Positions 1-11,106 of a DNA stretch of 64,000 nt are shown in pieces. Position 1 is the stretch's first letter; every line of letters starts with the position of its first letter. Source of the stretch: Talaromyces rugulosus (Eukaryota; Ascomycota; Eurotiomycetes; Eurotiales; Trichocomaceae). The position numbers and the translations under genes were made by a program. The stretch spans positions 868,001 through 932,000 of the forward strand of contig NC_049561.1 of assembly GCF_013368755.1 (NCBI RefSeq), in the 5' to 3' direction. The notes under the pieces were generated by a model, which was given only the letters and a program-made list of their open reading frames with translations, did no database searches and had not been told where the DNA came from.

Positions 1-762
1 TTATTGGTTTTGTATACAGTTATTAGTGTTAGTTAAAAATAAGGCTTCAGTTTTGACGCATACAAGCTTCCAACCCCCCTATAGCGATGATTATTTGACC
101 GATTTACCAGCGTATTTACATGTAGGAAGATTGGGGGTTTGAACTACATGTACGTGCGTGCCACTAGCGTTTATGCGCCACTAAACTTATATATCAATTG
201 ATTTAGTGTTCCGATGCAGACGTCATTTGACTCAACCAACTAATATATTCACCAAAATGAAACATTTTGTTACATGTATCATTGGCGCAACAGATATTAC
301 TTGATACAATTGCAAATTGCCGTCGACATATCGAAATCAATTAATATTTGTTATCTCCTATCAGCACGCCATTGCAGCCCAACCGGGTATTCGGTATGGC
401 ACCATCATCGACGGTGATGATGTATATCGGAGTCAAGACCGGACTACATTTGAATTGAACTAAATACTATATGAATAATCTAGTCTTCAAATATTCTTCT
501 CGGTGGCCAATGATGGGTCAACTGAGTGTTGTACGAGTCGCATAAATGATGTCAAACAGAATGCAGATTGCGTGTGGGAAAACCAATTGAGACACAAACA
601 AGTTTAGTTTCTCTACCTATATTTCTGTGTAGTGCCATAGTCTCAATTAGATCAATTTATGAATATTTTTTGTTTGTAGCCTTCAAACTAAGTGACTATC
701 TGGCAACAACAAACGTGAAGAATCCCCGTCAACTAAGATAAAACCCGAGTACAGTGCAGAAC
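1..762. other. AT-rich intergenic DNA at the left edge
   Basis: No supportable reading frame on either strand. The stretch contains the perfect palindrome ATCAATTGAT at 193-202 and a variant, ATCAATTAAT, at 336-345. The same palindrome occurs at 7.8 kb and twice upstream of the zinc-cluster regulator near 37.7 kb. The right part is the promoter of the monooxygenase that starts at 763. Confidence 0.6.
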
Positions 763-2367
763 ATGTCGCACAACAACCCCACGTATCGTCGTATCGCTGT
801 GATCGGCGCCGGGCCTTCGGGTTATGCTGCTGCTCATGCATTGTCATTGGAAAAAAAGTTCGATGTCATACGCGTATTCGAAAGAAGAGACAAAATCGGA
901 GGCCTATGGTGGGATAGTTTCCATCTCTGATATCAAACCGAGAGGCTCATGATAAACATAGGCACTATGATTCAATTCCAGACGAATTTCCTTTAAAAGA
1001 AAACCCAGAGGTTGTATTGCCTTCTAAATTTCCTGCTCTTGCGCCGCCTGCTACAGAAGATGTTACTGCGCGAACAGCAATCTACGAGAAACTGGATAGC
1101 AATGTCGGCGCGGAAATCATGGCATTCTCGCATACCCCGTTCCCCTTGCAGAATTCGGCGACTTCAGTTCTGCGCCTAGGACAAAACAATGCTAGTCGTC
1201 CGTTTCAGGTGGTGCAGAAATATCTCGACACATTGTTCCAAAAGTACCGGCATTTCGTCTCACTGCACACGACAGTTGAGAGAGCAGAAAAGAAGGGAGA
1301 CCAATGGGTTCTGTCCCTCCGTCAGCCTGGCCATGCTGAGCCCGATGGTCAATTGAGAGACTTTTGGTGGCAGGAGACATTTGATGCTATCGTTGTTGCG
1401 ACAGGTCATTATAACGTGGGCGCCATTCCTAATGTCCAGGGACTTGATGAGACCTATAAGACAGTCCCGACAGCATTCGAACATTCAAAGTCATACCGAT
1501 CCGCAGACAACTATGTCGCAAAGGTGAGAAGCTTCTGATAATACCTACAACCGGAAGTTGTTGTTAATATTCCGACAGAAAGTCGTCGTAGTTGGAGGCA
1601 ATATCTCTGCTGCCGACATTGTCACCGACCTGCACGCCATCGTCAAAGGTCCTCTTTACACTGCGCAACGCGGACTGAATGAGAAATTGATTCCCGCATG
1701 GAATCTGCCAGGAGTAGTTCGCAAGCCTCAGCTGAAACGAGTTTTTGCATCGCCCACAAATGGCAAGGTCGGCGTCGAGTTTTCTGATGGTGAAGTCGTC
1801 GCCGATGTGGACAATATTATCTTCGCAACAGGTTTCCGAGTAGCATATCCATTTATCCAGCCAAACAACCCGGTGACATTGACGAATCGGCTGGATGGCG
1901 TGTATGAACATATCGTGAAGATCGGGGACCCATCCCTAGCATTTGTCGGACAGGTATTATTATTCTTGCACAGCACCGGAAACCTATAAAAGGCCCAAGT
2001 TGTTACTAACATAAGCGAATATTAGGTCAAAGGAGGGCTCAGCTTTCGTGTGTATGAATATCAAGCAGTAGCTGTGGCACGCATACTCGCTGGTCGCGGT
2101 AACTTGCCTTCTGTCGTAGAGCAAAAGGAATGGGAAAAGAAGCGGCTTGCACAAAAGGGGGACTCTGTGGCCTTTCACGAAATTCTTCCGGACTTTGGAC
2201 TGTACTGGAATCGGCTTCGAGAAATAGCGGGCAAACCTGCACCAGAATCAGACGGATATGAGTTGCCCCTGTGGCGACAAGAATGGGCTGATACCGCTCT
2301 AGCGATTCTGGAGCGAAAGGGGAAGTGGTGGAATGACCAGATACAGTATGCGAAAGCACGTCTATGA
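763..2367 (+). CDS. flavin-containing monooxygenase (FMO, 474 aa, 4 exons)
   Basis: Exons are 763-908, 962-1523, 1579-1953 and 2026-2367. The apparent stops between the pieces fall in GT-AG introns, and the four exons join into one frame. The first exon carries the FAD-binding GxGxxG (IGAGPSGYAAA, near residue 12) and ends in GGLW, which joins HYDSIPDEFP as in the usual FMO 'GG-W-Y' segment. A second Gly-rich nucleotide site (VVVVGGNISAAD) follows the second intron, and the ATG-containing motif IIFATGF lies further on. Length and motif order fit class B N-oxygenating or S-oxygenating FMOs of fungi. The enzyme would use NADPH and O2 on a soft nucleophile; the substrate cannot be told. It converges on svf1 with 285 bp between the stops. 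No lesion was seen. Confidence 0.85.
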
Positions 2368-2652
2368 ATGAGCAAGATTAGGGTTAAAGTAGCATTGAAT
2401 GAATCAAAATTCAGAACGAATGTGGATTATGTTATATATGTAATCTCCCAAGGGCTATTAAACTAGATTATATATTCATGCGCAAAAAAAGTATGCTTGC
2501 AACCCGACTAGTTCGGGTATTAGTTGGCGGTCATGGAAGCGATGTTGTTCATGCCAATTCAAAGAGCGAGTGTGCGGGAACTCAGATGAGTCGTATTAAG
2601 CCACTCGTATAGTCAGGAAATCGCGTTTTCGGAAAGGTGAGCGGTAGTCTTT

Positions 2653-4082
2653 CTACGAGATAAAGGTTGCTTCGGAGAAAATCGTGCCTTGTTCCTGCAC
2701 GGCGTCTGCGTCGCCTATCTTGAGCGAGAGGACAAGGGAGTCCCGTGGAGGGCTGGAGAACTGGAAAAAGAAAAGAAAAGTCAGAACCAAGTGAGAAAGA
2801 AAGTAAGACCTGCAAGCTCTACATACCTGATAAACAAACGGCTTTGTTCCAACAACACCGCCGACCAGAGACTTGATCAGGCCCGGGATATGAGCAAGAA
2901 CATCGACTCGGTCTGTTCGCTCACCCAGATCGCCTTTGATGGAGGCGGAGACATGTCCCTCCTTGCTCTCACCTTCCCAAGTCCACTCAGCGGACACGGG
3001 CTCGGGCCAAAGCGTTTCCGGATCCTCCTTGGATTCAGGGTACTTAACTGTGTTCTTGGCCCCAGCAAACAGAATTTCTCCATCCTTCACAATACCGCCG
3101 ACATTGACCGTCGTCGAGGCGTACGACGGCGGGGTTGTGAATTCCATCATGATCGCGGAGTAGGTGGGGGTCTGGAAAGTGACAAAGTTCCACTTTGCAG
3201 CCGCGTGATGCGGTTTCATGCCTTGGATAGCATGGACGAAAATGCCCCGTCCGGCGAAATTGTATTCTTGTTCCGGAGTGATAATGTTGCCCGAAACATC
3301 GCATCGAGGCCAGAAACGGTGTCTCATCTCACCCCACGGGTTCTGGGGGTCAGTGCCGTAGTAGGTCGTGCCATTTTCGCCGACCTGGAAGCCCGGTGTG
3401 GCACGCTTAACGACGAGATCGATCAACGCGGATTCATTTCGAGCAGACTTGATTATGTAGGCATCGCCTTCTTCGTTGAGGGAAACCGAGACGCCGTCTG
3501 CGTAGAAGGAGATCATTTCCTCGTCGAAGCCATGGTTTTCCAACGGGTCGGAGAGCCACAGGTGGTCCGCAGCTGAAGCACCACGGTGGTTGAAAATCTT
3601 CACATTCAGCTGGCAGGTTGTCATCAGACCACTTTATAACAGCCAACTCGATATCAGCGTGAGTTCCTTGGATTTGATGTTGTTGTTCGTTGTTCATGTT
3701 TGCGGAAGGGAGTCACGTGGGTAGGCGCGGGGCAGGTTGAAGGGGAAAGACGGAGAGAAAAAAAAAGTATCAACGACATACGCGACGTTGTTATAGATAA
3801 TCTGCACCGAGGCCACCTTGCCATCATTCGAGATCAGATAGAAGACCTGGGTCTCTACATTGGTGGCCTGCATCGCCTTCCATTTGAGATCGGCTTTGGT
3901 CACCTCGGTGAAGGGCGTCTTCTCGGCCTGAGCGGTGACGGATTGCAGGGCTTCGGGGCCATACTCGGGTTCCGCGGTGCCGACGGTGTTGGCCAATCTG
4001 GATAGTTTAGCATCAGGGTTTTGCTTCCTTGCATGGGATGGGTGCGCTGAGAGGGCACACACGTCTGTCTGAACCAGTTCAT
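2653..4082 (-). CDS. svf1: Svf1 family survival factor (382 aa, 4 exons)
   Basis: Coding order is 4063-4082, 3782-3997, 2827-3631 and 2653-2760. The first exon is only 20 nt and encodes MNWFRQT, the family N-terminus. It joins LANTVGTAEPEYGPEALQ across a 65-nt intron. The second junction gives NVAGLMTTCQLNVKIF and the last gives FVYQ-FSSPPRDSLVLSLKIG. The protein ends in GTIFSEATFIS, as Svf1 proteins do, and the length is the family norm. Svf1 is a lipocalin-fold, calycin-like protein. In yeast it is linked to survival under oxidative and cold stress and to ceramide transport between ER and Golgi. The 66-nt third intron is open in frame, so an unspliced model would wrongly add about 22 residues. 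This is a conserved housekeeping gene and helps mark this flank as core chromosome. Confidence 0.93.
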
Positions 4083-5721
4083 ATTTGCGGGCGGGTGACT
4101 GAGCAGTTGTCGTCGAGATTTGTTGTCAGACGCTCGTTGCTGCTGCTGGCCGCGCCGGAAGCTGTAGCAAGCTGGTGACGCTAAGCGGACGAGGGGTCCC
4201 GCCAATCAGGGCGGTGGGAAGAAGACGAAAAGTGGGCCTGGCCAATCACAATTCCTGTTGGGCTGGCAGTTTCCTTCCGAAAGTTGCCTAGCGCCTTGGT
4301 CTTTTGTTTTATTGGACAGGGACCCTCAGTTTACAACGCTAGCCCATTTTCGGCTGGTCTGATCACCTGATTTCTCTGCCGGATTCGGAATCATTCTTAC
4401 TTACTGCAACTTTCAACAACTTTCAACAACTTGCTGCAAGGAGAGAGAGAGACGTATTTTTCTGTTTACGCCCTTAGTCCTGATCCATGCGTGAGTCGCC
4501 TTGAGCTCTTGCTTCCTCTTTCTGAAGCCAATACCTTTTTTGTTCAAGATGCGGTGATCGCAACATCGCATAGAAGAGAAGGAATTGAATTCCCTATTGT
4601 GATCAGTTGATCATCATATGCTCCTGCCAGAAAGCAGTGAGGATTGATGATAATCAATATGGTCATCAGTCTGAAAGTATATCACGTTTTGTTGGCATAA
4701 CCACTATCGTTAGACAGCCCTATAGCATTCCGGGATTGCCTATGACAAACGACTTGTGAAACCTTCCTATATAGGAAAGCCAATACGAGGCCAGCTGCTG
4801 ACGGGGCTGAGGCGCATCTTCCAAAATGACAGATGCTTAGTTTCGGATGTCGGTAGGAAGTCGGCCCACCGTCACTTTGACCCCTTCCCGAGAGCTGCAG
4901 TTGAATTGGTTTTTGTTGAGGAAGTTTCCCACAGCCAAACTGTCTTTTCAAAGACAAAGGACTCGTTAAGCTTCTAGAAGATGACACGCGGCAAACCCAG
5001 ATAATGGTTCGAAAATGTCTGTAAGGCTGGGCTGACTGCGGATCATTCTTATTCTGCCAACATAATCTCTGGCACACCCACCCATCTTAGTGCATGTGGG
5101 GTATAAACTTAAACATATTGCTGTCTACAGACAGAAAATCTCGCGGATGTTGTCTACTAAATCGTCTCAATGAAAGCTGTGCTTTTTGTTGAATGTCACT
5201 ACTTTCCAAACATTTCCAACGGGCCATCGATTTTATCTGTGTTCAAACTCGGATTGTAGTAGTCAAAGCATATGGGCAGAGGTCTGTGTTCCATGTTTTG
5301 TTCACAAGTACTAGGATCGTCGGCGCTATCTCGTTTCTAGCGCCAATAACTGAAAGGCCCTGGGAGCTGATAGGGTCAATCACGACACCCCATGGCGAGG
5401 TCATAGAGCTAATTTCGAACCAGCAATTTTTTAGCTCGTCCTGGGAGCCCCTGGGCGTATCCCTATTCGACCGTTGCAGTCCACCCACCAGCGGGCGAAG
5501 CATGGCTTCGGGATGTTGGGGCGAGGTGGCAGTGACCCCCGTTCATTTGTGAAGAAGATTTATTATCTAATTCGCCCACTTCTGGTCCTACTGACGCTGA
5601 TCAATTGACTCATACGACCTTGCACACAGTTTTCAGGGGACTTGCAACGTTTTACTTCTCATTCAAGTCTACCTCTGCTCAATCGACAACAAGTTCACAG
5701 CCACGCAAAGAAAGTATAGCA
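4083..5721. other. intergenic region upstream of svf1 and of the Cys-rich membrane protein
   Basis: This region serves as divergent promoter space for svf1 (reading left) and the gene at 5722 (reading right). Near 4405-4440 there is a short tandem repeat of the unit AACTTTCAACA. CCAAT-type boxes (ATTGG/CCAAT) sit near 4205, 4240 and 4312, within 250 bp of the svf1 start. Open frames of 119-131 codons here have no motif or codon continuity that would support a gene. Confidence 0.5.
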
Positions 5722-6663
5722 ATGAAGCCACTTCTTCATTTGCTATTTCCCCTCCTCGTCCTCGGCGCCACACACGTTTCGGCAATATGTTACAACCCGG
5801 ACGGTTCGACAACGTCTCAGGACGTACCATGCTCGTTGAGTCACCAGTCGAATTGTTGTCACCCAGGATGGGCATGCCTATCAAATAAACTGTGTCAAAA
5901 CCCCAACGCTCCAAACGACACTGTCGCTTACGTTCGAGGAAGCTGCACGGATAAAACATGGCGGTCAGGTAACTGTCCAAACTTTTGCGTCCATGATACT
6001 GCGCCCTGGAACGACTCATTAAATAAACCACAACATCTGGGCAAATGCGAGAATACTAGCGAGGATCTGTACTACTGCGAAGATGACAATGTTCAAGCGG
6101 TGGATTGTGCTAAGCACTCGGCTGTCGTGAGCTTTGTCGGTATGTGTTAGACAGGTGTTCATCCCTTTCAGTCCCTGTACACTTTACTAATTACCATTGT
6201 AGGTCAACCAACAACAGTTACGGTCATTGGTGTAACACAAACGGCGGCCACCACGGCTGCTACAGCTCCCGCCACCGGTAGCTCTGGATCAGATACATCC
6301 GGAGGGTCATCGAACAGCACTGCCGTCGGCGCAGGGGTGGGAGTAGGCGTCGGTTGTGCTCTTTTAATATCAGGAGCGGTCTTCTTCTTCTGGCGTCGAA
6401 GAAGAAACCGCCGCTCAAAGGCGCAACAGCCCCAGGCTTCCCAAGCAGCACTAAGCGCCGCTGGAGATCAAGGCGACTACTACCCAAGGAAACCCGATCA
6501 GCCGTATGAGATGGAATCCACTACCACCGGGGGCCAAACGACAGTGAGGTCGGCATACAATGATCACAACGTGGTTGAGGCTCCAAACGATGCTATGGTT
6601 GGGGAATTACCTGCCCACAGAGAATCCGAAAGCCCGGTTGAGATGCCAGCCGAGCGGGTATGA
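5722..6663 (+). CDS. secreted-type Cys-rich single-pass membrane protein (292 aa)
   Basis: Two exons, 5722-6139 and 6203-6663, join by a GTATGT...TAG intron. The start at 5722 gives a clear signal peptide (MKPLLHLLFPLLVLGATHVSA). An ectodomain of about 120 residues follows, with a dense run of cysteines (CYNPDGST, NCCHPGWACLS, NCPNFC, DLYYCEDD). Next come a Ser/Thr/Gly-rich stalk, one membrane span near residues 200-225 (GVGVGVGCALLISGAVFFFW) and a stop-transfer cluster RRRRNRR. The tail of about 80 residues is polar and probably cytosolic. The layout resembles fungal cell-wall stress sensors and related surface proteins common in Eurotiales. No named family is certain, and a sensor or wall-linked role is inference from topology only. 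Confidence 0.8.
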
Positions 6664-6991
6664 TTGATGCTGTTCTGTAATTCTATCCAGAGCTTTGAGA
6701 GTTAGTCGAAACTAATATGTAAATAAATAAATAATAATAGTGCTTATTTAACGCACCAGACCTATCCGCTTCCCTATTGGCTGCATCGACAATGGGAGAC
6801 GAGACCCGCTAGGATTCTATTAATAGATTATTAAGAGCTAACCTTCCATCGGCTCCGCCAGCTGGTGCTGACGATGCTCCCTCCAGTCTCCCCGCTTCGA
6901 CCTATCTTATCCGGCCCTTGGAGTGCTCTATCTCGTGTGTTTCGCAGCCGAAGACGCCATTTCAGCTTATAGCCTAAACTCACGTTGAACC
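6664..6991. other. short intergenic spacer
   Basis: Holds the 3' end of the upstream gene, with an AT-rich stretch (AATAAATAAATAATAATAG) just after 6720 that could serve in polyadenylation, and the promoter of the gene at 6992. Nothing else was seen. Confidence 0.4.
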
Positions 6992-7537
6992 ATGGCTTCC
7001 GGTCTATTCTTCGACCCACTGGCCGCGCTGGCCGTAACGCCCCTGGTGTCATCCACCTGCACACTCTTATTCGCATGGGATCAGCACTTCTTCCTCGGGC
7101 TGTTCAACACCCCTGAAAACCGAGAAAAAGCAAATTCGATCCTCCCTAGGTATTTCAAGACCTTCTTCTACGCCGGTCTTCCTCGACTCGTCGGGTTTCT
7201 CGGAGTGACTTTTTGGAGCACGGTCGGAAATTATTATTGGCGCAATGATGCGTTGGTTTCGAATCAGTCACTAAAATGGTATTTAGCCGGTGGTGGTCTA
7301 GCATTAAGCCATTTGCTGTTTGTGCCGTTGGTTGCGCCTCGCATCCAGGCCATTGTCGAAAATGATCGGACCAAGGGGGAACCAACAGAAGTGTTGGGTG
7401 AGTGGTTAGGGATACACAGGGTCAGGAGTCTGACTGTTGATCTTGCGGCTTGGGCGTGTATAGCAGTTGCTGTTATCAAGAATGTGACTGTTTCGAGCAG
7501 ATCGTTTGGGGGGTTGGTGGGCGAGCACTCAGCCTGA
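6992..7537 (+). CDS. small integral membrane protein, DUF1772-like (181 aa)
   Basis: A single-exon frame with a good ATG. It has about four hydrophobic segments: near residues 10-28 (PLAALAVTPLVSSTCTLLFA), 58-75 (YAGLPRLVGFLGVTFW), 92-112 (WYLAGGGLALSHLLFVPLV) and 145-160 (LAAWACIAVAVI). The spacing and the W..H..R....D..A element (EWLGIHRVRSLTVDLAAW) resemble the DUF1772/anthrone-oxygenase-like superfamily, many members of which are uncharacterised. No polyketide gene is adjacent, so a tailoring role should not be assumed. The family call is moderate and based on pattern only. Confidence 0.65.
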   Translation: MASGLFFDPLAALAVTPLVSSTCTLLFAWDQHFFLGLFNTPENREKANSILPRYFKTFFYAGLPRLVGFLGVTFWSTVGNYYWRNDALVSNQSLKWYLAGGGLALSHLLFVPLVAPRIQAIVENDRTKGEPTEVLGEWLGIHRVRSLTVDLAAWACIAVAVIKNVTVSSRSFGGLVGEHSA

Positions 7538-8174
7538 CTCCCTTGACGTTGTTGGTACAGACGTTGTCAACTAAGTCGTATCAGCGACTTTGTATGTAAA
7601 TTCCTTTCAATATAAAACAATCTCCAGTCAAGTCTTTGTCTCTAAGCGTATGGAAATAAAGCTTTATCCATTTCAAGTTTAAACGCTACTGCTTCAAGTG
7701 TTGGCTTGTCATTTACTACACACATCAACTAATATGTACCCATGCAATTGATGCCATTGTCAAACTTCGAATGTTCATGATGCATGTTTCATCAATTGAT
7801 CTCAACGTTTGAGGAATTGACCCTGGATCATTCGTGATCGATGATGCATGGATTGATTAAAATCAAAGATATACTTGTAGCAAGTTACATGAAGCACCTT
7901 GTTCTTCATTACTAGATACCAGAATTCGCTTTTTATCATGCAACACTCATTTCAAAGGCTCTGACACGTGTAAAAAGCAGAGTTAGGGCTAGGGTAGGTT
8001 CACATTCAAAGCATGTGAAAGCGCGCGGATCACAGCCACTTTGAGCGGACCTCGGCTCGTGGTGGTCAGCGATATCGATCTCGACCCAACGCAACGTGTT
8101 CGCGTGGCATCCTTGTTCATAAACAATCTTTTTTACTCATAATATAAGAGAGCGAGTCTTATCAGAAAAACACA
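7538..8174. other. intergenic region with an ATCAATTGAT palindrome
   Basis: AT-rich. The exact palindrome ATCAATTGAT is at 7791-7800, with related words around it (GCAATTGATGC, GATCGATGATGCATGGATTGATT). The segment nearest 8174 is the promoter of the thioesterase-like gene. No reading frame is supportable. Confidence 0.45.
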
Positions 8175-9262
8175 ATGGGCCAGATTCAGTATCCAAAGCT
8201 GTGGAAGGTGTTGAGGCGACTGCGGGCGTGGAAAGTTGCAGCGCTCGCCTTTGCGCTCTTTAATTTAAAATGCTTCCCTTTTGTATGGCACGTAAGTACT
8301 ACCTGAATTAGAAAATGCAATAATGGAATTACCACTCCAGATTCAAGAAACTAACTATGTATAATAACCAGTATCGGTTCTTCATACCACTCCTCACGGC
8401 GACTCTACGAAAGCCGCCGCATCAATCCCTTGTGGTCCGGAACCAGAAGAATAAAGTCCCCCTCGTCTTCCTACCAATCATTACAGCGACAAGAGTGCCT
8501 CTACTGGAAGGTGACTTTAACTTTCACAAATCGAATAGCACATATTTCACCGACCTCGATACCAGCCGCTCCCATCTGATCGCTTTCCTATGCTTCAAGG
8601 GAATGGTCAAGGTGGATAGAGAGCTTTCGGCAGATGGGAAAAAGGGCATTCTCACTGTGATGCTGGGCTCGACGCAAACAAGCTTCAAACGGGAAATCCC
8701 TACTCTTCAGCCGTATGAAATCTGGTCTAGGATCCTCACCTGGGATCAGAAGTGGATGTACACTGTTACGCATTTTGTTCAACGGGGCCGGATCACGCCC
8801 ACGGCGAGCGTTGCCGATGTGAAAGCCGGTAGCAAGGAATCAAAGAGCAAAACGTCTCCTGCGTCCAAGGACATTGAGTCATCGATTTTCGCCACTTCAA
8901 TATCTAAATTCGTGTTCAAAAAGGGCCGCATGACGGTTTCTCCGGAGCGTATATTGGGTGCGTCGGAGCTACTGTCCAAGGTGTCGTCGAGCGACTCCCC
9001 AATCAATTTGAGCCAGATATCAAAAAATAATATGAACGGGGACGTTTCAAACTCTCTGGCAGACCAAGTACCCTCGGCGGCCCAACACGATATCCAAATG
9101 TTGACGGACATCGAAGCAGAGAGGGCCAAGGGCCTTAGATACGCCGATTTCTTGACCGGACTCGAAGAGCTGCAGGGACAATTGTTGAAGGACGATGAAG
9201 TTTCACATGGTGTCGTATCGCTTGGCACTTTCAATGAATTGGGCCGACTGGTTAGTGCGTGA
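8175..9262 (+). CDS. THEM6-like / hotdog thioesterase-superfamily protein (335 aa)
   Basis: Exon 1 (8175-8291) encodes an N-terminal hydrophobic helix (AALAFALFNLKCFPFVWH). An 80-nt intron with a CTAAC branch point follows, and exon 2 is 8372-9262, giving VWH-YRFFIPLL. The core has the hotdog signature of the YbgC/THEM6 group: PLLEGDFNFHKSNSTYFTDL followed by SRSHLI. The C-terminal third is polar and low in conservation. An acyl-CoA or acyl-thioester hydrolase anchored to a membrane by the N-terminal helix is the family expectation; substrate and pathway are unknown. The frame is intact. The upstream ATG at 8357 that opens the longest frame is inside the intron and is not the start. Confidence 0.8.
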
Positions 9263-9586
9263 ATCGGCTGTTTTTTTTCTCGTATTTTAGACCGTAGACT
9301 TGCATCATAACTAGTATATTCACAACAATAGAGGCATTTAATTTAGTTTTCATTTCGGCATTTTTTCCAGTGAGAATTTCGAGATTCATACCAATCTAGA
9401 CGCGAATACATGGATCAATTGTTCAATGTTGCTTACATTGCCTATTGTCGCAGCGAGGATCGGAGAAAATTCCGATGTTCGGATGTTACCGAGCCGCAGG
9501 ATGTTGCCAAGTAGCAACCAATATCGAGCCTGTTACGCCTTCAATATATTTCAACTGTGAAATAAGTTGCTACTGTATCAACAAAT
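9263..9586. other. intergenic spacer
   Basis: AT-rich, with no frame worth reporting. It holds the 3' region of the thioesterase-like gene and the promoter of the dehydrogenase at 9587. Confidence 0.4.
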
Positions 9587-10801
9587 ATGGCATCGCTGAT
9601 ACGTGGCAGTGCCACAAATACCGTGCGCGCTTGTTCAATCGCTCCTCGTCATATATCCACCACAAGCAGACCATCAATGGTTGTTTTGGATGACTACCTG
9701 AACATCACACCCGGCCACCTAGGAGAAATCCCCGCTGAGAAACTGCCTGTCACTGTCTTTCAGGATGCTCTCCCATCCTATGCCCACCCGCAGACAAGCC
9801 GAGATCAGAAAGAAGCTATTGTGGAGCGTCTCAAGCCGTATACGGTCATTTCGACCATGCGCGAACGCACCCCATTCCCAGGGGACCTGCTTCGGCAGCT
9901 TCCGAATCTGAAACTCTTGCTCGCGACGGGCACGCAATTTGAGACCTTTGATCTTGCTGCCGCGCGAGAGCTTGGGATCACTGTTGCAGCTGCGCCTGGC
10001 AAAGGTCGGACGGATGGCAAACGAATCGACCGGCCAGTGCGGCCTCGACTCGATATCAAAAAGGGAGGCAGCCATCCAACAACTCAACATGCATGGGCGC
10101 TGATCCTCTCGTTGGCGCGAAATGTGGCCAATGATGACGCCGCTATGAAAGACCCAGCTAGAAAAGGATGGCAGACACAGCTAGCCAATGGGCTAACAGG
10201 CGCGACTCTAGGAGTAGTCGGGCTTGGACGCCTCGGGGCGGCAGTTGCTCGCATTGGGGCACTGGCTTGGGGCATGGAAGTGGTCTGTTGGAGTGAAAAC
10301 CTAACTCAAGAAAAAGCGAATCAAAAGGCCGAAGAAATGGGATTGCCTGCTTACGGGGGTGGGCCAAATCCCAATGCCCCGACTTTCACCGCAGTGAGTA
10401 AAGAAGAGTTGTTCCGAAACGCCGACGTGGTGAGCCTGCATTATGTCCTAAGTGAACGATCGCGCGGCATTGTCGGCGCGAAGGAGCTGGAACTCATGAA
10501 AAGCTCAGCGCTATTGGTTAATACCTCGCGCGGAGGATTAATCGACGACAAGGCGCTTTACGATGTGTTAGATCGTGGCCAAATCGGAGGTGCTGCGCTA
10601 GATGTCTTTGATGTTGAGCCTCTTCCTGCTGATAGTCCATGGCGTTCGCCCAGCTGGGGTCACCAACGCCGAAGCAACTTGCTGATCACGCCGCACATGG
10701 GATATGTCGAAGAAGGAATCATGCACACGTGGTATGAAGAGACGGTTGAGAATGTCGAGCGGTGGATAGAGGGTAAAGAGATTTTGCATCGTCTAGTTTG
10801 A
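9587..10801 (+). CDS. D-isomer-specific 2-hydroxyacid dehydrogenase (404 aa)
   Basis: A single exon. The Rossmann nucleotide site GVVGLGRLGAAVA is at about residues 206-218, and the family signature around VNTSRGGLIDD follows. The Arg of the SERSRGIVG region, the acidic residue in the DVFDVEPLP segment and the His of TPHMGYVEEG supply the usual substrate Arg/Glu/His positions. Such enzymes reduce 2-keto acids to D-2-hydroxy acids with NAD(P)H, or act on phosphoglycerate-like substrates. Two in-frame starts are plausible. The ATG at 9587 adds a 30-residue Arg/Ser/Thr-rich leader with no acidic residue, typical of a mitochondrial presequence. The ATG at 9677 gives MVVLDDYLNI, where the conserved protein begins. 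The longer start is listed. Confidence 0.88.
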   Translation: MASLIRGSATNTVRACSIAPRHISTTSRPSMVVLDDYLNITPGHLGEIPAEKLPVTVFQDALPSYAHPQTSRDQKEAIVERLKPYTVISTMRERTPFPGDLLRQLPNLKLLLATGTQFETFDLAAARELGITVAAAPGKGRTDGKRIDRPVRPRLDIKKGGSHPTTQHAWALILSLARNVANDDAAMKDPARKGWQTQLANGLTGATLGVVGLGRLGAAVARIGALAWGMEVVCWSENLTQEKANQKAEEMGLPAYGGGPNPNAPTFTAVSKEELFRNADVVSLHYVLSERSRGIVGAKELELMKSSALLVNTSRGGLIDDKALYDVLDRGQIGGAALDVFDVEPLPADSPWRSPSWGHQRRSNLLITPHMGYVEEGIMHTWYEETVENVERWIEGKEILHRLV

Positions 10802-11106
10802 TATACAATAACCAGATGGAATGAATTGTTTTTTTCCCTGTTGATTGTGTGCACTAAATCAGCTAGTTTGACGTAGAGATCGAGGGCTGATCGTTAAATA
10901 TCTTATATTGAAACGCTAAATCGCTAAGTGTGCACGACAATAGATACATATGCTACATATGCTCACAAAGAGGTGTTCTATCGAGGAATATAGGGGAAAC
11001 GGGTATAATTTCCGTCAAAGGAGAAGCAAATCCGGGTAACGCCATGCAAAATAACCAAAAAAACAACAATGATCCTCCAAGGTGGAAGGAAGAGTGAAAA
11101 GACAGG
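10802..11106. other. convergent 3' spacer
   Basis: Lies between two converging genes. It includes a direct repeat of CTACATATG near 10950. No gene signal was seen. Confidence 0.4.

Noticed and set aside
909..2025. Stops interrupting the FMO, first read as a broken gene
   Set aside because: Each falls in a short GT-AG intron, and the spliced frame is complete at 474 codons.
2761..2826. In-frame extension of svf1 exon 3 through the third intron
   Set aside because: The intron has GTATGT and TTTCCAG ends, and the spliced product alone gives the conserved Svf1 C-terminus. The open frame through it is chance.
2689..3576. 295-codon open frame on the plus strand
   Set aside because: It lies wholly antisense to the well-supported svf1 exons and is a mirror of their codon pattern, with no family features.
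4682..5552. Open frames of 119-131 codons between svf1 and the Cys-rich membrane protein
   Set aside because: No homology-like motifs, no consistent codon bias and no start context; treated as intergenic.
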